NCBI RefSeq assembly: GCF_030547185.1
Contig: NZ_JAUOQR010000001.1
Span: 372,001-436,000, forward strand
Reading direction: 5' to 3'
Source: Neptuniibacter sp. 1_MG-2023
GTDB lineage: Bacteria; Pseudomonadota; Gammaproteobacteria; Pseudomonadales; Balneatricaceae
Length of the DNA: 64,000 nucleotides
Shown: positions 26,799 to 35,644 of the stretch, piece after piece
Layout: every line of letters begins with the position of its first letter
Numbering within the stretch: the first letter of the stretch is position 1
Translations under genes and position numbers: made by a program
The notes under the pieces: generated by a model
The model's database searches: none
What the model saw: the letters and a program-made list of their open reading frames with translations, nothing else
What the model was told of the DNA's origin: nothing

Positions 26799-27571
26799 TA
26801 ACTACGAATTCCTTTGCCATTTTGAAGCAGATAAAGTGCATAAGAGAAGAGCCCGCCAATAAATAGCAAGATCATCATAAAAGCGAACCCAACATTTATA
26901 TCACTAACCCCTAAAATACCGTAACGGAAGGTATTCACCATATAAAGAATAGGGTTCAGCTGAGATACGCCCTGCCAAAATTCAGGTAATAACTGAATTG
27001 AATAGAAGACGCCACCTAAATAGGTAAGTGGTGTCAAAACAAAGGTAGGAATAATACTGATATCATCAAACGAGTTGGCAAACACCGCATTAATGAACCC
27101 TCCCAAAGCAAACAAAACAGCAGTCAAGAAAACGATTGCGATAGTCACTAATAGGTTTTGTACCTGAAGATCCGTAAAGAATAGGGACAGCAAGGTTACG
27201 ATCAAGCCCACACCTAAGCCTCGTACAACGCCACCAAGAACAAAACCACTTAAAATAATCCAGTTTGGAACAGGCGATACGAGTAATTCCTCAATACTAC
27301 GTTGGAACTTAGTACTATAAAATGAGGAGACCACATTACTGTATGAGTTGGTAATAACGGACATCATAATTAAACCTGGAACAATATATTCCATATAATT
27401 AAAGCCGCCCATCTCTCCTATACGACTGCCGATTAAATTACCGAAAATAATAAAATACAGCGTCATAGTGATTGCGGGCGGAAGTAAAGTTTGCGCCCAA
27501 ATACGGGTAAAACGACGCACTTCACGGCGAAAAATAGTCCAAAAAGCGATAAAAAGATCGTGGGCGTTCAT
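26798..27571 (-). CDS. ABC-2 type permease (YadH-like)
   Basis: A 257-residue inner-membrane permease with six hydrophobic segments and the ABC-2 signature region (FQRSIEELLVSPVPNWIILSGFVLGGVVRG). It is closest to E. coli YadH. Its start overlaps the ATPase stop by four bases (ATGA). The pair probably exports a molecule across the inner membrane; the substrate of YadGH-type transporters is not established. Confidence 0.85.
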   Translation of the reverse strand: MNAHDLFIAFWTIFRREVRRFTRIWAQTLLPPAITMTLYFIIFGNLIGSRIGEMGGFNYMEYIVPGLIMMSVITNSYSNVVSSFYSTKFQRSIEELLVSPVPNWIILSGFVLGGVVRGLGVGLIVTLLSLFFTDLQVQNLLVTIAIVFLTAVLFALGGFINAVFANSFDDISIIPTFVLTPLTYLGGVFYSIQLLPEFWQGVSQLNPILYMVNTFRYGILGVSDINVGFAFMMILLFIGGLFSYALYLLQNGKGIRS

Positions 27572-28500
27572 GCTTTATCCTGATTAAGGTTTTTATCCAC
27601 AAGCGATACAAATAACTCTTCCAACCTATTTGATTTATTTCGCATACTTCGCACTGACAGATTATGATCTTGTAAACGTTCAAACAAGCTATTTAAGCCC
27701 TGCTCCTTCTCAACGTCCACTTCCAAAACATTATCTGTAATCAAACGAACGACGTACCCATCTAATTGCGGCGCTTCAGACAAACTGGCATCAACATCTA
27801 AAATAAACGTCTCGGTCGTGAGCTGCTGCAGTAAGGCACGCATGCTGGTATTTTTAATAATCTGACCTTTATCGATAATAGCGATATTTCGACATAAGCT
27901 TTCTGCTTCTTCCAGATAGTGTGTCGTTAAAATAATCGTAGTACCCGATGCATTTAGCTCACGAAGAAACTCCCACATCGAGCGGCGCAACTCAATATCA
28001 ACACCTGCCGTTGGCTCATCCAAAATCAGTAATTTTGGATCATGCATTAACGCACGTGCGATCATCAAGCGACGCTTCATTCCTCCTGACAACATACGAG
28101 CTGCGCCATTGCGCTTTTCCCATAGGCCTAACTTTTTAAGATAGTAATCAGCGCGCTCTGAAGCTATGGACCGCTTAATCCCATAATATCCAGCCTGCGT
28201 CACTAGGATATCTTTAACATTTTCAAACATATTGAAATTAAATTCTTGCGGAACAACACCTAAGTTAAGCTTTGCTCCCGTCAGATTGTCATCAATATCA
28301 ATACCAAAAATAGATACCTTGCCGGACGTTTTATTAACTAATGAGGAGACAATACCTAAGGTCGTGGACTTACCTGCACCATTAGGTCCAAGTAGTGCAA
28401 AAAAATCGCCCTCAGCCACATCAAAAGAGATCTCTTTTAACGCCTCAAAACCATTGCCATATACTTTATGTAACTTTTCAACTGTTAACGCTAATGTCAT
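27568..28500 (-). CDS. ABC transporter ATP-binding protein (YadG-like)
   Basis: A 310-residue ATPase with Walker A GPNGAGKST, signature LSGGMKRRLMIARAL, Walker B KLLILDEPTAGVD and switch His TTHYLEEAE. It pairs with the downstream ABC-2 permease, and the ABC pair forms the head of the transcript that continues into queF and the nitroreductase gene. The C-terminal 80 residues are a divergent regulatory extension. Confidence 0.88.
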   Translation of the reverse strand: MTLALTVEKLHKVYGNGFEALKEISFDVAEGDFFALLGPNGAGKSTTLGIVSSLVNKTSGKVSIFGIDIDDNLTGAKLNLGVVPQEFNFNMFENVKDILVTQAGYYGIKRSIASERADYYLKKLGLWEKRNGAARMLSGGMKRRLMIARALMHDPKLLILDEPTAGVDIELRRSMWEFLRELNASGTTIILTTHYLEEAESLCRNIAIIDKGQIIKNTSMRALLQQLTTETFILDVDASLSEAPQLDGYVVRLITDNVLEVDVEKEQGLNSLFERLQDHNLSVRSMRNKSNRLEELFVSLVDKNLNQDKA

Positions 28501-28737
28501 CTAGCTATCCCGACTTAAAATAAGGGGGTGAACGTGAATTTTTGAAAGAGTATAGGTTCTACTATCTACACCAAATAGACGCAGTTCCGCCATATCATCC
28601 ATAAACTATATAAACGAACAACGGCCGTACATTGTAAGTAACTCTATTTTGCTTTCAATGGATTATTTATTCAGATCAAACTAGCAGGCTTAAGTTCCAC
28701 CTTATAAAATAGCTTCACCATGATATCGGAGCCCGAA

Positions 28738-29133
28738 ATGACATCTTACCAAATTCACCATCTTAATTTCCTGAAAATTGCATATAACAATTTGATAAAG
28801 TGCGAGCCCTTTACGCATGATGAGATCACACCAGAAGACGAAACCTTTATTCTTAGCCTGAAGCAACTTATTGAAGAGTTTGAAGCAGGTAACGAAAATA
28901 TCTATATAACTGGAGAACAAATTCTAGAACGTGCTTTTAGAATGTACCCAGCCCTAGCCCACTTAATCGCTAGGGATCTCCTCTGGTTTTTTGGAGGTAG
29001 CTGTCTACATAATATGGCCGACGACGAGATAGAGAAATTTCAACAGTTAGATGAACTGCGGTTCAGCGCTGAAGAAAATAATGAAGAGTTTGACTATCTG
29101 AACAAACGCGCAAGTATATTTGGCCAGAACTAG
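28738..29133 (+). CDS. PA2817 family protein
   Basis: A 131-residue acidic cytoplasmic protein. The motif RDLLWFFGGSCLHNMADDEIEKFQQLDELR is characteristic of the PA2817 group of pseudomonads and relatives, whose function is unknown. The ATG at 28738 is chosen because GGAG stands seven bases upstream; an ATG at 28720 would lack a ribosome site. The gene is divergent from the ABC operon. Confidence 0.75.
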   Translation: MTSYQIHHLNFLKIAYNNLIKCEPFTHDEITPEDETFILSLKQLIEEFEAGNENIYITGEQILERAFRMYPALAHLIARDLLWFFGGSCLHNMADDEIEKFQQLDELRFSAEENNEEFDYLNKRASIFGQN

Positions 29134-29159
29134 CGTACAGGTATAAATCCCCAGCACTC

Positions 29160-32012
29160 TTATTCAAATGTGATATCCACTGCTTGGTTAGCAACAAAAT
29201 TAACAAGTTCTGCGGCCGGCAGTGGCCGACTAAAATAATACCCTTGGATTAAATGACAACCGTGCAATCTAAGGTAAGCAAGTTGCTCACTTGTTTCCAC
29301 CCCTTCGGCAAGTACTTTTAAACCTAAACTTTTTGCCAAAACAATAATCGCTTTAACAATTGCTTCACCTTCGGGGTCAACCCCTATATCGCGAACAAAG
29401 CTTTGATCAATTTTTAAGGTATTGAGCGGTAATTTCTTCAAATAACTAAGAGAGGAATAACCTGTACCAAAATCATCCATGGAGAGAGACATACCCATCT
29501 CTCTAATTTTTTGCAGTTTAGGAATCGTGATTTCAGGCTGACGTAATAAAAAGTTCTCAGTCACTTCCAAATCAACTAGTTTAGGGTCTATACCAGTTTC
29601 ATTTATTGCTTGTTTCACCGTCGACAATAAGCTTTCATGCATAATCTGTTGGCCAGCAACATTAACCCCCATACGAATATACATACCTTCGTCATGCAAG
29701 ATCTTCCCTTGCTTACAAGCCTCGCGCAACACCCATTCGCCAATAGGTACAATCAACCCTTGTTCTTCAGCTAAAGGAATAAATTTGGCGGGAGAGATCA
29801 TACCAAGCTCTTTATGCTGCCAACGCAGAAGCGCCTCCGCTCCCATGACGCTACCTGAACTCGTGTCAATTTGAGGCTGAAAATAAACCTTAAGCTCATC
29901 ACGTTCTAATGCTCGGCGCAGATCATTGACTAAAGAGAAGCGTTCGTAGCGCTCACTACCCCGTTCATCATGATAAAAACGTAACTGATTTTTGCCTCTT
30001 TCTTTCGCATCAAACATAGCCACATCTGCATACTGCACAAGCGTAGTCACATCGACCGCATGTTCAGGATAGATCGCAATACCAATACTCAAAGTACTAA
30101 ATATTTCGTAACCATCAATGATAAAGGGCTCTCTAAATGCTGTTAAAATATGCGAAGCAACCTCTTCAATCTCTTGAACTGAAGAACACGCTTCCAACAG
30201 AACAGTAAACTCATCTCCACCTAAACGGGCTAAAATGTCACTAGTACTAATGACATTTTGAATACGCTCTGCCGCTTGCTTTAACAGCTCATCCCCCACC
30301 GGATGACCTAGGGAATCATTTACATCTTTAAAGGAATCTAAATCACAAAAAAGTACGGCGATAATATCCTCACCACCTGAATGCCTCTTAAGGGCTTGCT
30401 CCACCTGCTCATTAAACATCAATCTATTAGGCAAAGCGGTGAGCGGATCATGATTAGCGATCCACTCAAGTCTTTTTTCAGCGTGCTGTCGTTCTGTAAC
30501 ATCCATGCCTATAGATAAAACCTGTACATCTGAATCAGGGATATTTAATGCAGAATGCAACCATGAAATCTGTAATATTTGACCATTTTTAGCTCGAATC
30601 CCCGCTGAAACCTGTATCTTATTTTCTTGCTTATTTAACAAACGCTCCATTAACGCTTGATGCTTTTTTAAATCTTGCTGATTATGCTGCAGATCAAAAA
30701 AGCTAAGCGATTTCACTTCCTCATCGTTAAGCCCAAGTATGCCTAAACCAAAACGGTTAATTGTCTCTATATTACCCTCATCATCTAAGGTCATAATAAT
30801 TGCTTCAGCAGTATTCAAAAGACTAGTAACAAAATCACGCTCCGCCTCAAGCTGAACTGATCGCTCAGTTAAGTTTTCCGCTCGCTCAAGTAAAGAGGTT
30901 TCTAAATGTTCAAGCTGTTGTGAAACCTCTAAGGTACTATTTTGTAAGAGATCTAGCTCATCCTCAAAAATATTACTGCGTTTGATTGTATGTATACCTA
31001 AACGAATATCTTCATAGGAACTTTTTGCGAGAAGCGGTAGAAGCGACGATACTTTAGCAAGGGCGCTCAAAGGTGAGCGCAAAACAGTCAATAAAAACAG
31101 AGCCGCCACAAAAAGTCCTGACCCAGAAACCAATAAGCTCTGTATTAGATCATCCCTCGCCGCTATATAAGTATTTGTATGGTCTTCTATAAGAATCCAA
31201 TAAGCTTGACCAGGAACAGTTCCCTCAGGCGCCTTTAAAAGAATTTGGTAATGACGATTATTGGCATCAACTTCATACACCCCACCTTCGGCAGAGATAT
31301 GCTGCTCGCTTACTAATGTATTTAACAACATTTCATTTTCAGACTTTTGAGTTAAATACTTAAGCTCCAACATTTGTAACCGAGCATCATCAACACTTTC
31401 AGCCGGCTGCAAGGCAAGACCAATATCTCGTCCTGTTTGATGGTTAAATTCAAGAATGATGTCACGCATCTCACGCCCCACCACAACGACACCAATTTGG
31501 TTATTCTCCAAAGTGACGGGCATAGCAATAAAGCGTAAACACTGTTCGGCGCAATAAAAAAACTTAACAGGTTCTTCAACCGCTTGAACTTGAGTAATAA
31601 TAGATATAGGAAAATCAACAAAGATGCCGTCTTTAACACTGAGCACACCAGCACTATCATAAAAATAGATAGCGTCCATAGAACCGCTCATAACTAGATC
31701 AGGAAAGAGGGTTCCGATAACCTCCGTATATGCTTCCGCTCTTGTGTTTCCCTCATACTGTTTATTGACAACGAGAGGGATAATTTCTGCTAAATCGAGC
31801 AATCGATCATAAGAGGTAGCGACCAGCCCTTCTAGCACATTCACATCGCGTTTTATAAATTCAAGACGCTGTTGCTCACTTTTCTTTTCTAAGCTTAAAT
31901 AGGAGTAATAGCCATAAATAAGATGCACCATAGTCAATGCAAAAACTAAGTATATAAATACCTTCCAGCGCAAGCTAAAAAAAGCGCGATTACTCGCATG
32001 CACATCAGCCAT
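29160..32012 (-). CDS. Membrane sensor with PAS, GGDEF and EAL domains
   Basis: A 950-residue inner-membrane c-di-GMP enzyme. A span near residues 14-34 and another near 293-312 enclose a periplasmic sensor of about 260 residues. Then follow a coiled region (about 355-395), a PAS domain (about 395-505), a GGDEF domain with intact RLGGDEF (about 515-685) and an EAL domain with EALLRW and the catalytic DDFGTGYSSL and later KxxAEGVET (about 700-945). Both synthesis and hydrolysis sites look intact. It is the last gene of a three-gene unit and starts five bases after the porin stop, so the sensor is likely to respond to the cargo or state of those partners. Confidence 0.9.
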   Translation of the reverse strand: MADVHASNRAFFSLRWKVFIYLVFALTMVHLIYGYYSYLSLEKKSEQQRLEFIKRDVNVLEGLVATSYDRLLDLAEIIPLVVNKQYEGNTRAEAYTEVIGTLFPDLVMSGSMDAIYFYDSAGVLSVKDGIFVDFPISIITQVQAVEEPVKFFYCAEQCLRFIAMPVTLENNQIGVVVVGREMRDIILEFNHQTGRDIGLALQPAESVDDARLQMLELKYLTQKSENEMLLNTLVSEQHISAEGGVYEVDANNRHYQILLKAPEGTVPGQAYWILIEDHTNTYIAARDDLIQSLLVSGSGLFVAALFLLTVLRSPLSALAKVSSLLPLLAKSSYEDIRLGIHTIKRSNIFEDELDLLQNSTLEVSQQLEHLETSLLERAENLTERSVQLEAERDFVTSLLNTAEAIIMTLDDEGNIETINRFGLGILGLNDEEVKSLSFFDLQHNQQDLKKHQALMERLLNKQENKIQVSAGIRAKNGQILQISWLHSALNIPDSDVQVLSIGMDVTERQHAEKRLEWIANHDPLTALPNRLMFNEQVEQALKRHSGGEDIIAVLFCDLDSFKDVNDSLGHPVGDELLKQAAERIQNVISTSDILARLGGDEFTVLLEACSSVQEIEEVASHILTAFREPFIIDGYEIFSTLSIGIAIYPEHAVDVTTLVQYADVAMFDAKERGKNQLRFYHDERGSERYERFSLVNDLRRALERDELKVYFQPQIDTSSGSVMGAEALLRWQHKELGMISPAKFIPLAEEQGLIVPIGEWVLREACKQGKILHDEGMYIRMGVNVAGQQIMHESLLSTVKQAINETGIDPKLVDLEVTENFLLRQPEITIPKLQKIREMGMSLSMDDFGTGYSSLSYLKKLPLNTLKIDQSFVRDIGVDPEGEAIVKAIIVLAKSLGLKVLAEGVETSEQLAYLRLHGCHLIQGYYFSRPLPAAELVNFVANQAVDITFE

Positions 32013-32017
32013 CTTTA

Positions 32018-33217
32018 TTAAAACCTATAGGTTGCCTGGAGAAGAAATAGATCCCAATTCTCTTTTTTCTTGGTCTGATCGGGATTATCTTGGGTTGCCA
32101 ACCAACCCGTCCCTTCTACTTTGTGCCATTCGGCACGGAACAGCCAATGAGACGAAGGTTCCCAACCAACCCCAAGCGTCCAATCGAAAGCATATTGGTT
32201 ATAGGCGGGCACCCCCAAAAGTGCTTCCGCTTTTTTACCATCTTTATCGTCTTTATCTATATAAAACACATCTCGTCGAGCAAACATAGATAACTCAGAC
32301 GTCAACCTATGCTCTAACTGCAGATAAAAAGATTCACTGGCCGTTTCAGGCTTAAGTGCAAATACGCCTCCTAAACTACCCCAATCAACATCTTGCCGAA
32401 AATACTCCCCCGTCAAACTCCACTTATCCCAATTGTATTGTAATGACAAAACAATAACGCCAAGATCGAGACGACCATCACCAGGTGCTCCTGGAGCCGG
32501 AGTCGAGGGATGATCAAAGTCCAACTTAAAATTCCCATAAGTAAAAGCGCCGATAAAACTATAGTCATTCAAACTATACTCTGTACGCCAAAGGTAGCCT
32601 CGAGTCTGATCAAACGAACCAGGCCAATCGTCATTCAAATACGCATATTCCACATTTTTATCTTTGCGCGGGGCGCCGGCTAATAACTCCGACTTAATAC
32701 GTCCACCGCTCAACATTTTCGTTCCATAAAGTATCAAGCCATCAGAAGATAGCTCTAGATTTCGGGCTCGGTCAAAATAGAGCGATTGAGGCAGCATAAT
32801 TGAAGGCCGTGTAAACGCTACATCACGCGTCGTATTATAAAAACCAAATGGATTTTTTACCCGCCCTACCTGTATACCTGCATGTCCCCATTGTTGTTCC
32901 AAAAAGCGATAATCCACTAAGGCATAATCAACACTTAATTTACCATCATCCACTTCCCCCGCCCGACGAGAAACCAACTGCCCGGAGACTAAAAACCGTT
33001 CACTTAAGCGCGTAGTTGAACTAATACCAAGCTCTCTAAAATCAAAACTTCCGCTCTCACTCTTACCATAGAAATTATTATCGTCAGTTAAGGAAAACCC
33101 TTGGGTAACAAAACCATTAACTTCCCAATCAATATCATCTGCCGCAACAAAATCCACCCATAGCAGACTGAAAAGAAGTGCACTAAACCACCTATTTAAC
33201 CAGTAAAGTCTTAGCAT
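32018..33217 (-). CDS. Porin-like outer-membrane protein of the GGDEF/EAL cassette
   Basis: A 399-residue exported barrel. A signal peptide (ALLFSLLWVDFVAA, then DDIDWEV) is followed by alternating strands and the ending LLQATYRF with a C-terminal Phe. The mature N-terminus and the QVGRVKNPFGFYN segment resemble phosphate-selective or general porins. The ATG at 33217 lies inside the end of the upstream gene (26-base overlap) with GGAG before it, so translation is coupled. Substrate is unknown. Confidence 0.75.
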   Translation of the reverse strand: MLRLYWLNRWFSALLFSLLWVDFVAADDIDWEVNGFVTQGFSLTDDNNFYGKSESGSFDFRELGISSTTRLSERFLVSGQLVSRRAGEVDDGKLSVDYALVDYRFLEQQWGHAGIQVGRVKNPFGFYNTTRDVAFTRPSIMLPQSLYFDRARNLELSSDGLILYGTKMLSGGRIKSELLAGAPRKDKNVEYAYLNDDWPGSFDQTRGYLWRTEYSLNDYSFIGAFTYGNFKLDFDHPSTPAPGAPGDGRLDLGVIVLSLQYNWDKWSLTGEYFRQDVDWGSLGGVFALKPETASESFYLQLEHRLTSELSMFARRDVFYIDKDDKDGKKAEALLGVPAYNQYAFDWTLGVGWEPSSHWLFRAEWHKVEGTGWLATQDNPDQTKKKENWDLFLLQATYRF

Positions 33218-33602
33218 CACTGCTCCCCCCCTTATCCATGGATATATACCCTATCGCTCCTTTATTTTTAGATACTTTATCTAGCATCTCGTCAAAGGAC
33301 TCTACAACCATTGGGGACTGTCCTGAGCCAGAAAAAACAGATCGATCCCAGATTTTCACTAACTGATAAGGGAAGAGTTTTAATTCTTTTTTAACAAACA
33401 TTTGATGTTCTGCTTTATGGGGAGGAAGAATATAAACCCTAACTGACTGACCGTCGGGCCAAACACGAGTTTGCATCGAGAAAATAGAGAGGAGGTATTG
33501 TCGGCTAACGCTATCAAGTGAAACACTTGAATTGACGATAACCTCAGACGAAACTATCCGAGGAAGCACTAACAATAATAAAAATAACAGAAGTCGGATC
33601 AT
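33192..33602 (-). CDS. Small PBP-like periplasmic protein (PstS-type fold)
   Basis: A 136-residue exported protein with signal peptide (LLLFLLLLVLPRIVSS). The mature part (VSLDSVSRQYLLSIFSMQTRVWPDGQSVRVYILP, ending in ESFDEMLDKVSKNKGAIGYI) resembles the phosphate-binding PBP-like family but covers only about half of a PstS, so it is a short form. The start at 33602 follows the basic start of the leader; a longer frame upstream would add a Cys-rich stretch without a signal. It heads the cassette with the porin and the GGDEF/EAL sensor. Confidence 0.7.
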   Translation of the reverse strand: MIRLLLFLLLLVLPRIVSSEVIVNSSVSLDSVSRQYLLSIFSMQTRVWPDGQSVRVYILPPHKAEHQMFVKKELKLFPYQLVKIWDRSVFSGSGQSPMVVESFDEMLDKVSKNKGAIGYISMDKGGSSDAKTLLVK

Positions 33603-33774
33603 ACAATGAATACAACCACATCCTATGTGAAATAACCTAGACTCGAAATAAAAAATCTTTATTTCGAACAAACAAGGTACAACGCATAGTAGTCTAGTTC
33701 AAGAAAAGAGATTTTTCTCAAAACTAAGCATTAATTCATTTTATTGGGCGATACAACAAAGAAAAATAAGGAAA

Positions 33775-33850
33775 TGGCGTCCCATAGGGGGTTCGAACCC
33801 CTGTTACCGCCGTGAAAGGGCGGTGTCCTAGACCTCTAGACGAATGGGAC
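33775..33850 (-). tRNA. tRNA-Glu (TTC), copy 1
   Basis: 76 bases including an encoded CCA. The minus strand begins GTCCCATTCG and folds as a cloverleaf with anticodon TTC (CCTTTCACGG loop) and T-loop GTTCGAAC. Nearly identical to E. coli tRNA-Glu. It is the last gene of the downstream unit. Confidence 0.97.
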
Positions 33851-33878
33851 ACAAAAATTGTAAATTCATTGCATAATT

Positions 33879-33953
33879 TGGAGCGGGAAACGAGGTTCGA
33901 ACTCGCGACCCCAACCTTGGCAAGGTTGTGCTCTACCACTGAGCTATTCCCGC
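33879..33953 (-). tRNA. tRNA-Gly (GCC), copy 1
   Basis: 75 bases with encoded CCA. The minus strand begins GCGGGAATAG, with D-loop GTGGTAGAGC, anticodon GCC and T-arm GAGTTCGAACCTC. Confidence 0.97.
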
Positions 33954-33970
33954 AAAACCTTCAAAGAGAA

Positions 33971-34046
33971 TGGCGTCCCATAGGGGGTTCGAACCCCTGT
34001 TACCGCCGTGAAAGGGCGGTGTCCTAGACCTCTAGACGAATGGGAC
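33971..34046 (-). tRNA. tRNA-Glu (TTC), copy 2
   Basis: Identical in sequence to the copy at 33775, 196 bases away. The spacing to the neighbouring Gly genes (17-28 bases) is too short for separate promoters. Confidence 0.97.
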
Positions 34047-34074
34047 ACAAAAAATTCAAATTCACTACTGAATT

Positions 34075-34149
34075 TGGAGCGGGAAACGAGGTTCGAACTC
34101 GCGACCCCAACCTTGGCAAGGTTGTGCTCTACCACTGAGCTATTCCCGC
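34075..34149 (-). tRNA. tRNA-Gly (GCC), copy 2
   Basis: Identical to the copy at 33879, with encoded CCA. Confidence 0.97.
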
Positions 34150-34167
34150 TGATCTCTTTAAAGAGAA

Positions 34168-34243
34168 TGGCGTCCCATAGGGGGTTCGAACCCCTGTTAC
34201 CGCCGTGAAAGGGCGGTGTCCTAGACCTCTAGACGAATGGGAC
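34168..34243 (-). tRNA. tRNA-Glu (TTC), copy 3
   Basis: Identical to the other Glu copies; it is the first gene of the five-gene unit and lies about 45 bases after the promoter at 34286-34314. Confidence 0.97.
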
Positions 34244-34285
34244 GCTACATCCTTGCAAGACGTGTTGCCTTGTAAGGAGGCGCGT

Positions 34286-34314
34286 ATATTAAAGAACTGA
34301 TTCTTAGGGGTCAA
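34286..34314 (-). promoter_or_regulatory. Promoter of the five-tRNA unit
   Basis: On the minus strand TTGACC (34309-34314) and TAATAT (34286-34291) are exactly 17 bases apart, followed by a GC-rich discriminator (ACGCGCC) typical of stringently controlled stable-RNA promoters. The rest of 34315-34551 holds no gene; a 12-base copy of the -10 region (GTTCTTTAATAT, minus) recurs at 34411-34422 without a matching -35. Confidence 0.8.
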
Positions 34315-34551
34315 CCCTATTTTTAAGAAAAAAGAACACTTTGTTTTCTATCCATGGGTTGCAAATACAGCAAACAGCCCTAACGCTGTTTTCACCCTAA
34401 CCCATTGGTAATATTAAAGAACTTTCAACAAGGTAAATTCATGACAGCTTTATACCCAATACACACCATTTTTTGGCCACTCAAGTGCCAATAAGGTAGA
34501 TATGCAGTAAAGGAAGACAGCTTAATAAACAGTTATCGGAGGGATAAAAAC

Positions 34552-34574
34552 AAAAAAACCAGCATAAGCCGGCT
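34552..34574 (-). terminator. Terminator behind tRNA-Gly copy 3
   Basis: Minus strand: AGCCGGC, loop TTAT, GCTGGTT (one or two G-T pairs), then seven T. It closes the two-gene unit Glu4-Gly3. Confidence 0.75.
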
Positions 34575-34600
34575 GATAAAATAAACGGTATAGTAGAAGA

Positions 34601-34675
34601 TGGAGCGGGAAACGAGGTTCGAACTCGCGACCCCAACCTTGGCAAGGTTGTGCTCTACCACTGAGCTATTCCCGC
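34601..34675 (-). tRNA. tRNA-Gly (GCC), copy 3
   Basis: Identical to the other Gly copies, with encoded CCA; it ends the upstream two-gene unit just before the terminator. Confidence 0.97.
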
Positions 34676-34686
34676 AATGCTTTAAA

Positions 34687-34762
34687 TGGCGTCCCATAGG
34701 GGGTTCGAACCCCTGTTACCGCCGTGAAAGGGCGGTGTCCTAGACCTCTAGACGAATGGGAC
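34687..34762 (-). tRNA. tRNA-Glu (TTC), copy 4
   Basis: Identical to the other Glu copies; it is the first gene of the upstream unit. Confidence 0.97.
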
Positions 34763-34797
34763 GCAGCAAGCTTTATCAGCTCATTAAAGCGGGGCAA

Positions 34798-34826
34798 ATA
34801 ATACTGATCTAACATTCAAAATACAA
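34798..34826 (-). promoter_or_regulatory. Promoter of the upstream tRNA unit
   Basis: Minus strand TTGTAT (34821-34826), 17 bases, TATTAT (34798-34803), then a GCCCC discriminator at 34791-34795. Placement, about 36 bases before the first tRNA, is standard. Confidence 0.7.
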
Positions 34827-34903
34827 GTGTTTTATTTGATTATTTACCTATAAAATCAGAGTTGTTTCCGATAGTGTAAAGTGATTATAAATAGGACACT
34901 TTC

Positions 34904-35644
34904 ATGAGCCCAACTTACATAGCAGTTATTATTCTTTGTGGCGTTGCTCTCATGGCCTGTATAGCCTTTGTCATACAGGATATTGAAAACAAAAAGCGCG
35001 AACGTAATCTACGCTTGATCAGTTTAAAGTCTGGTATTCGCAGGGCATCTCATCTATTTGATGCCTTCCCACCCATTCTAATGTCTACCGAAATCCGCAC
35101 CCTACTTTGCAAATACCTAGAAGCTCGCTGGACAGCGGTTGTCGAATTAGATCCGAATGAGAGCAATAAACAGCAAAAAGCCGCTTTTCAAGCTCAAGCA
35201 GCTATTTTGCCAGAACCTGTAGCTCACCCATCAGGCTCCATGACCATATTTAAAAGCCATACAGAAGCCGCTAGAGCGATGGGCATTATAAAAGAATTAG
35301 CCCAATTCATTGCCGATATAAAAAACAAAGGCGAAATCAATAATGAAATAGCAGACAACTTAACAAAAGACGCAAAACACACCTATTCGCGTATTGAAGT
35401 TGATATTGAACTTATGAACGCGATGGAAACGGAGAAATCTAGAGGCCCCGAAGTCGTCATACATCACTACCGTAGCTGCTTTAGCAAGTTGCAAAACCTC
35501 AATTACCACCAAACGCTCGATCGACAATTATACGAAATCCGCACACATGTCGGCCAACTGGCAGAAAAAATAGATACAGCAGCAGAAGAAAAAGCAAAAG
35601 AGAAGGCAGAGGAAAAAGACTCAGGTAAAAAGTTTAACTTCTAA
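34904..35644 (+). CDS. Hypothetical membrane-anchored protein
   Basis: A 246-residue protein with one N-terminal span (about residues 5-24), then a long, mostly helical cytoplasmic part, with a Lys/Glu-rich coiled C-terminus (about 220-246). I do not recognise a domain. The C-terminal sequence is low in complexity. Its last 11 bases overlap the convergent YeeE-type gene. Confidence 0.65.
   Translation: MSPTYIAVIILCGVALMACIAFVIQDIENKKRERNLRLISLKSGIRRASHLFDAFPPILMSTEIRTLLCKYLEARWTAVVELDPNESNKQQKAAFQAQAAILPEPVAHPSGSMTIFKSHTEAARAMGIIKELAQFIADIKNKGEINNEIADNLTKDAKHTYSRIEVDIELMNAMETEKSRGPEVVIHHYRSCFSKLQNLNYHQTLDRQLYEIRTHVGQLAEKIDTAAEEKAKEKAEEKDSGKKFNF

Noticed and set aside
31352-31660. 102-residue frame inside the GGDEF/EAL gene
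   Set aside because: Shadow frame of the sensor domain without a start signal.
33736-34314. Several 60-70 residue frames on both strands over the tRNA array
   Set aside because: They lie within repeated tRNA sequences and repeat the same peptides at each tRNA copy; they are artefacts of the duplicated tRNA genes.
34476-34491. Sigma-54-like TGGCAC...GGC site on the minus strand in the tRNA gap
   Set aside because: The -12 element is poor and the downstream tRNA unit has a consensus sigma-70 promoter.
33775-34762. Regular direct repeats of about 75 bases that could suggest a CRISPR array
   Set aside because: The repeats fold as tRNA-Glu and tRNA-Gly with anticodons and encoded CCA; no cas genes are present.
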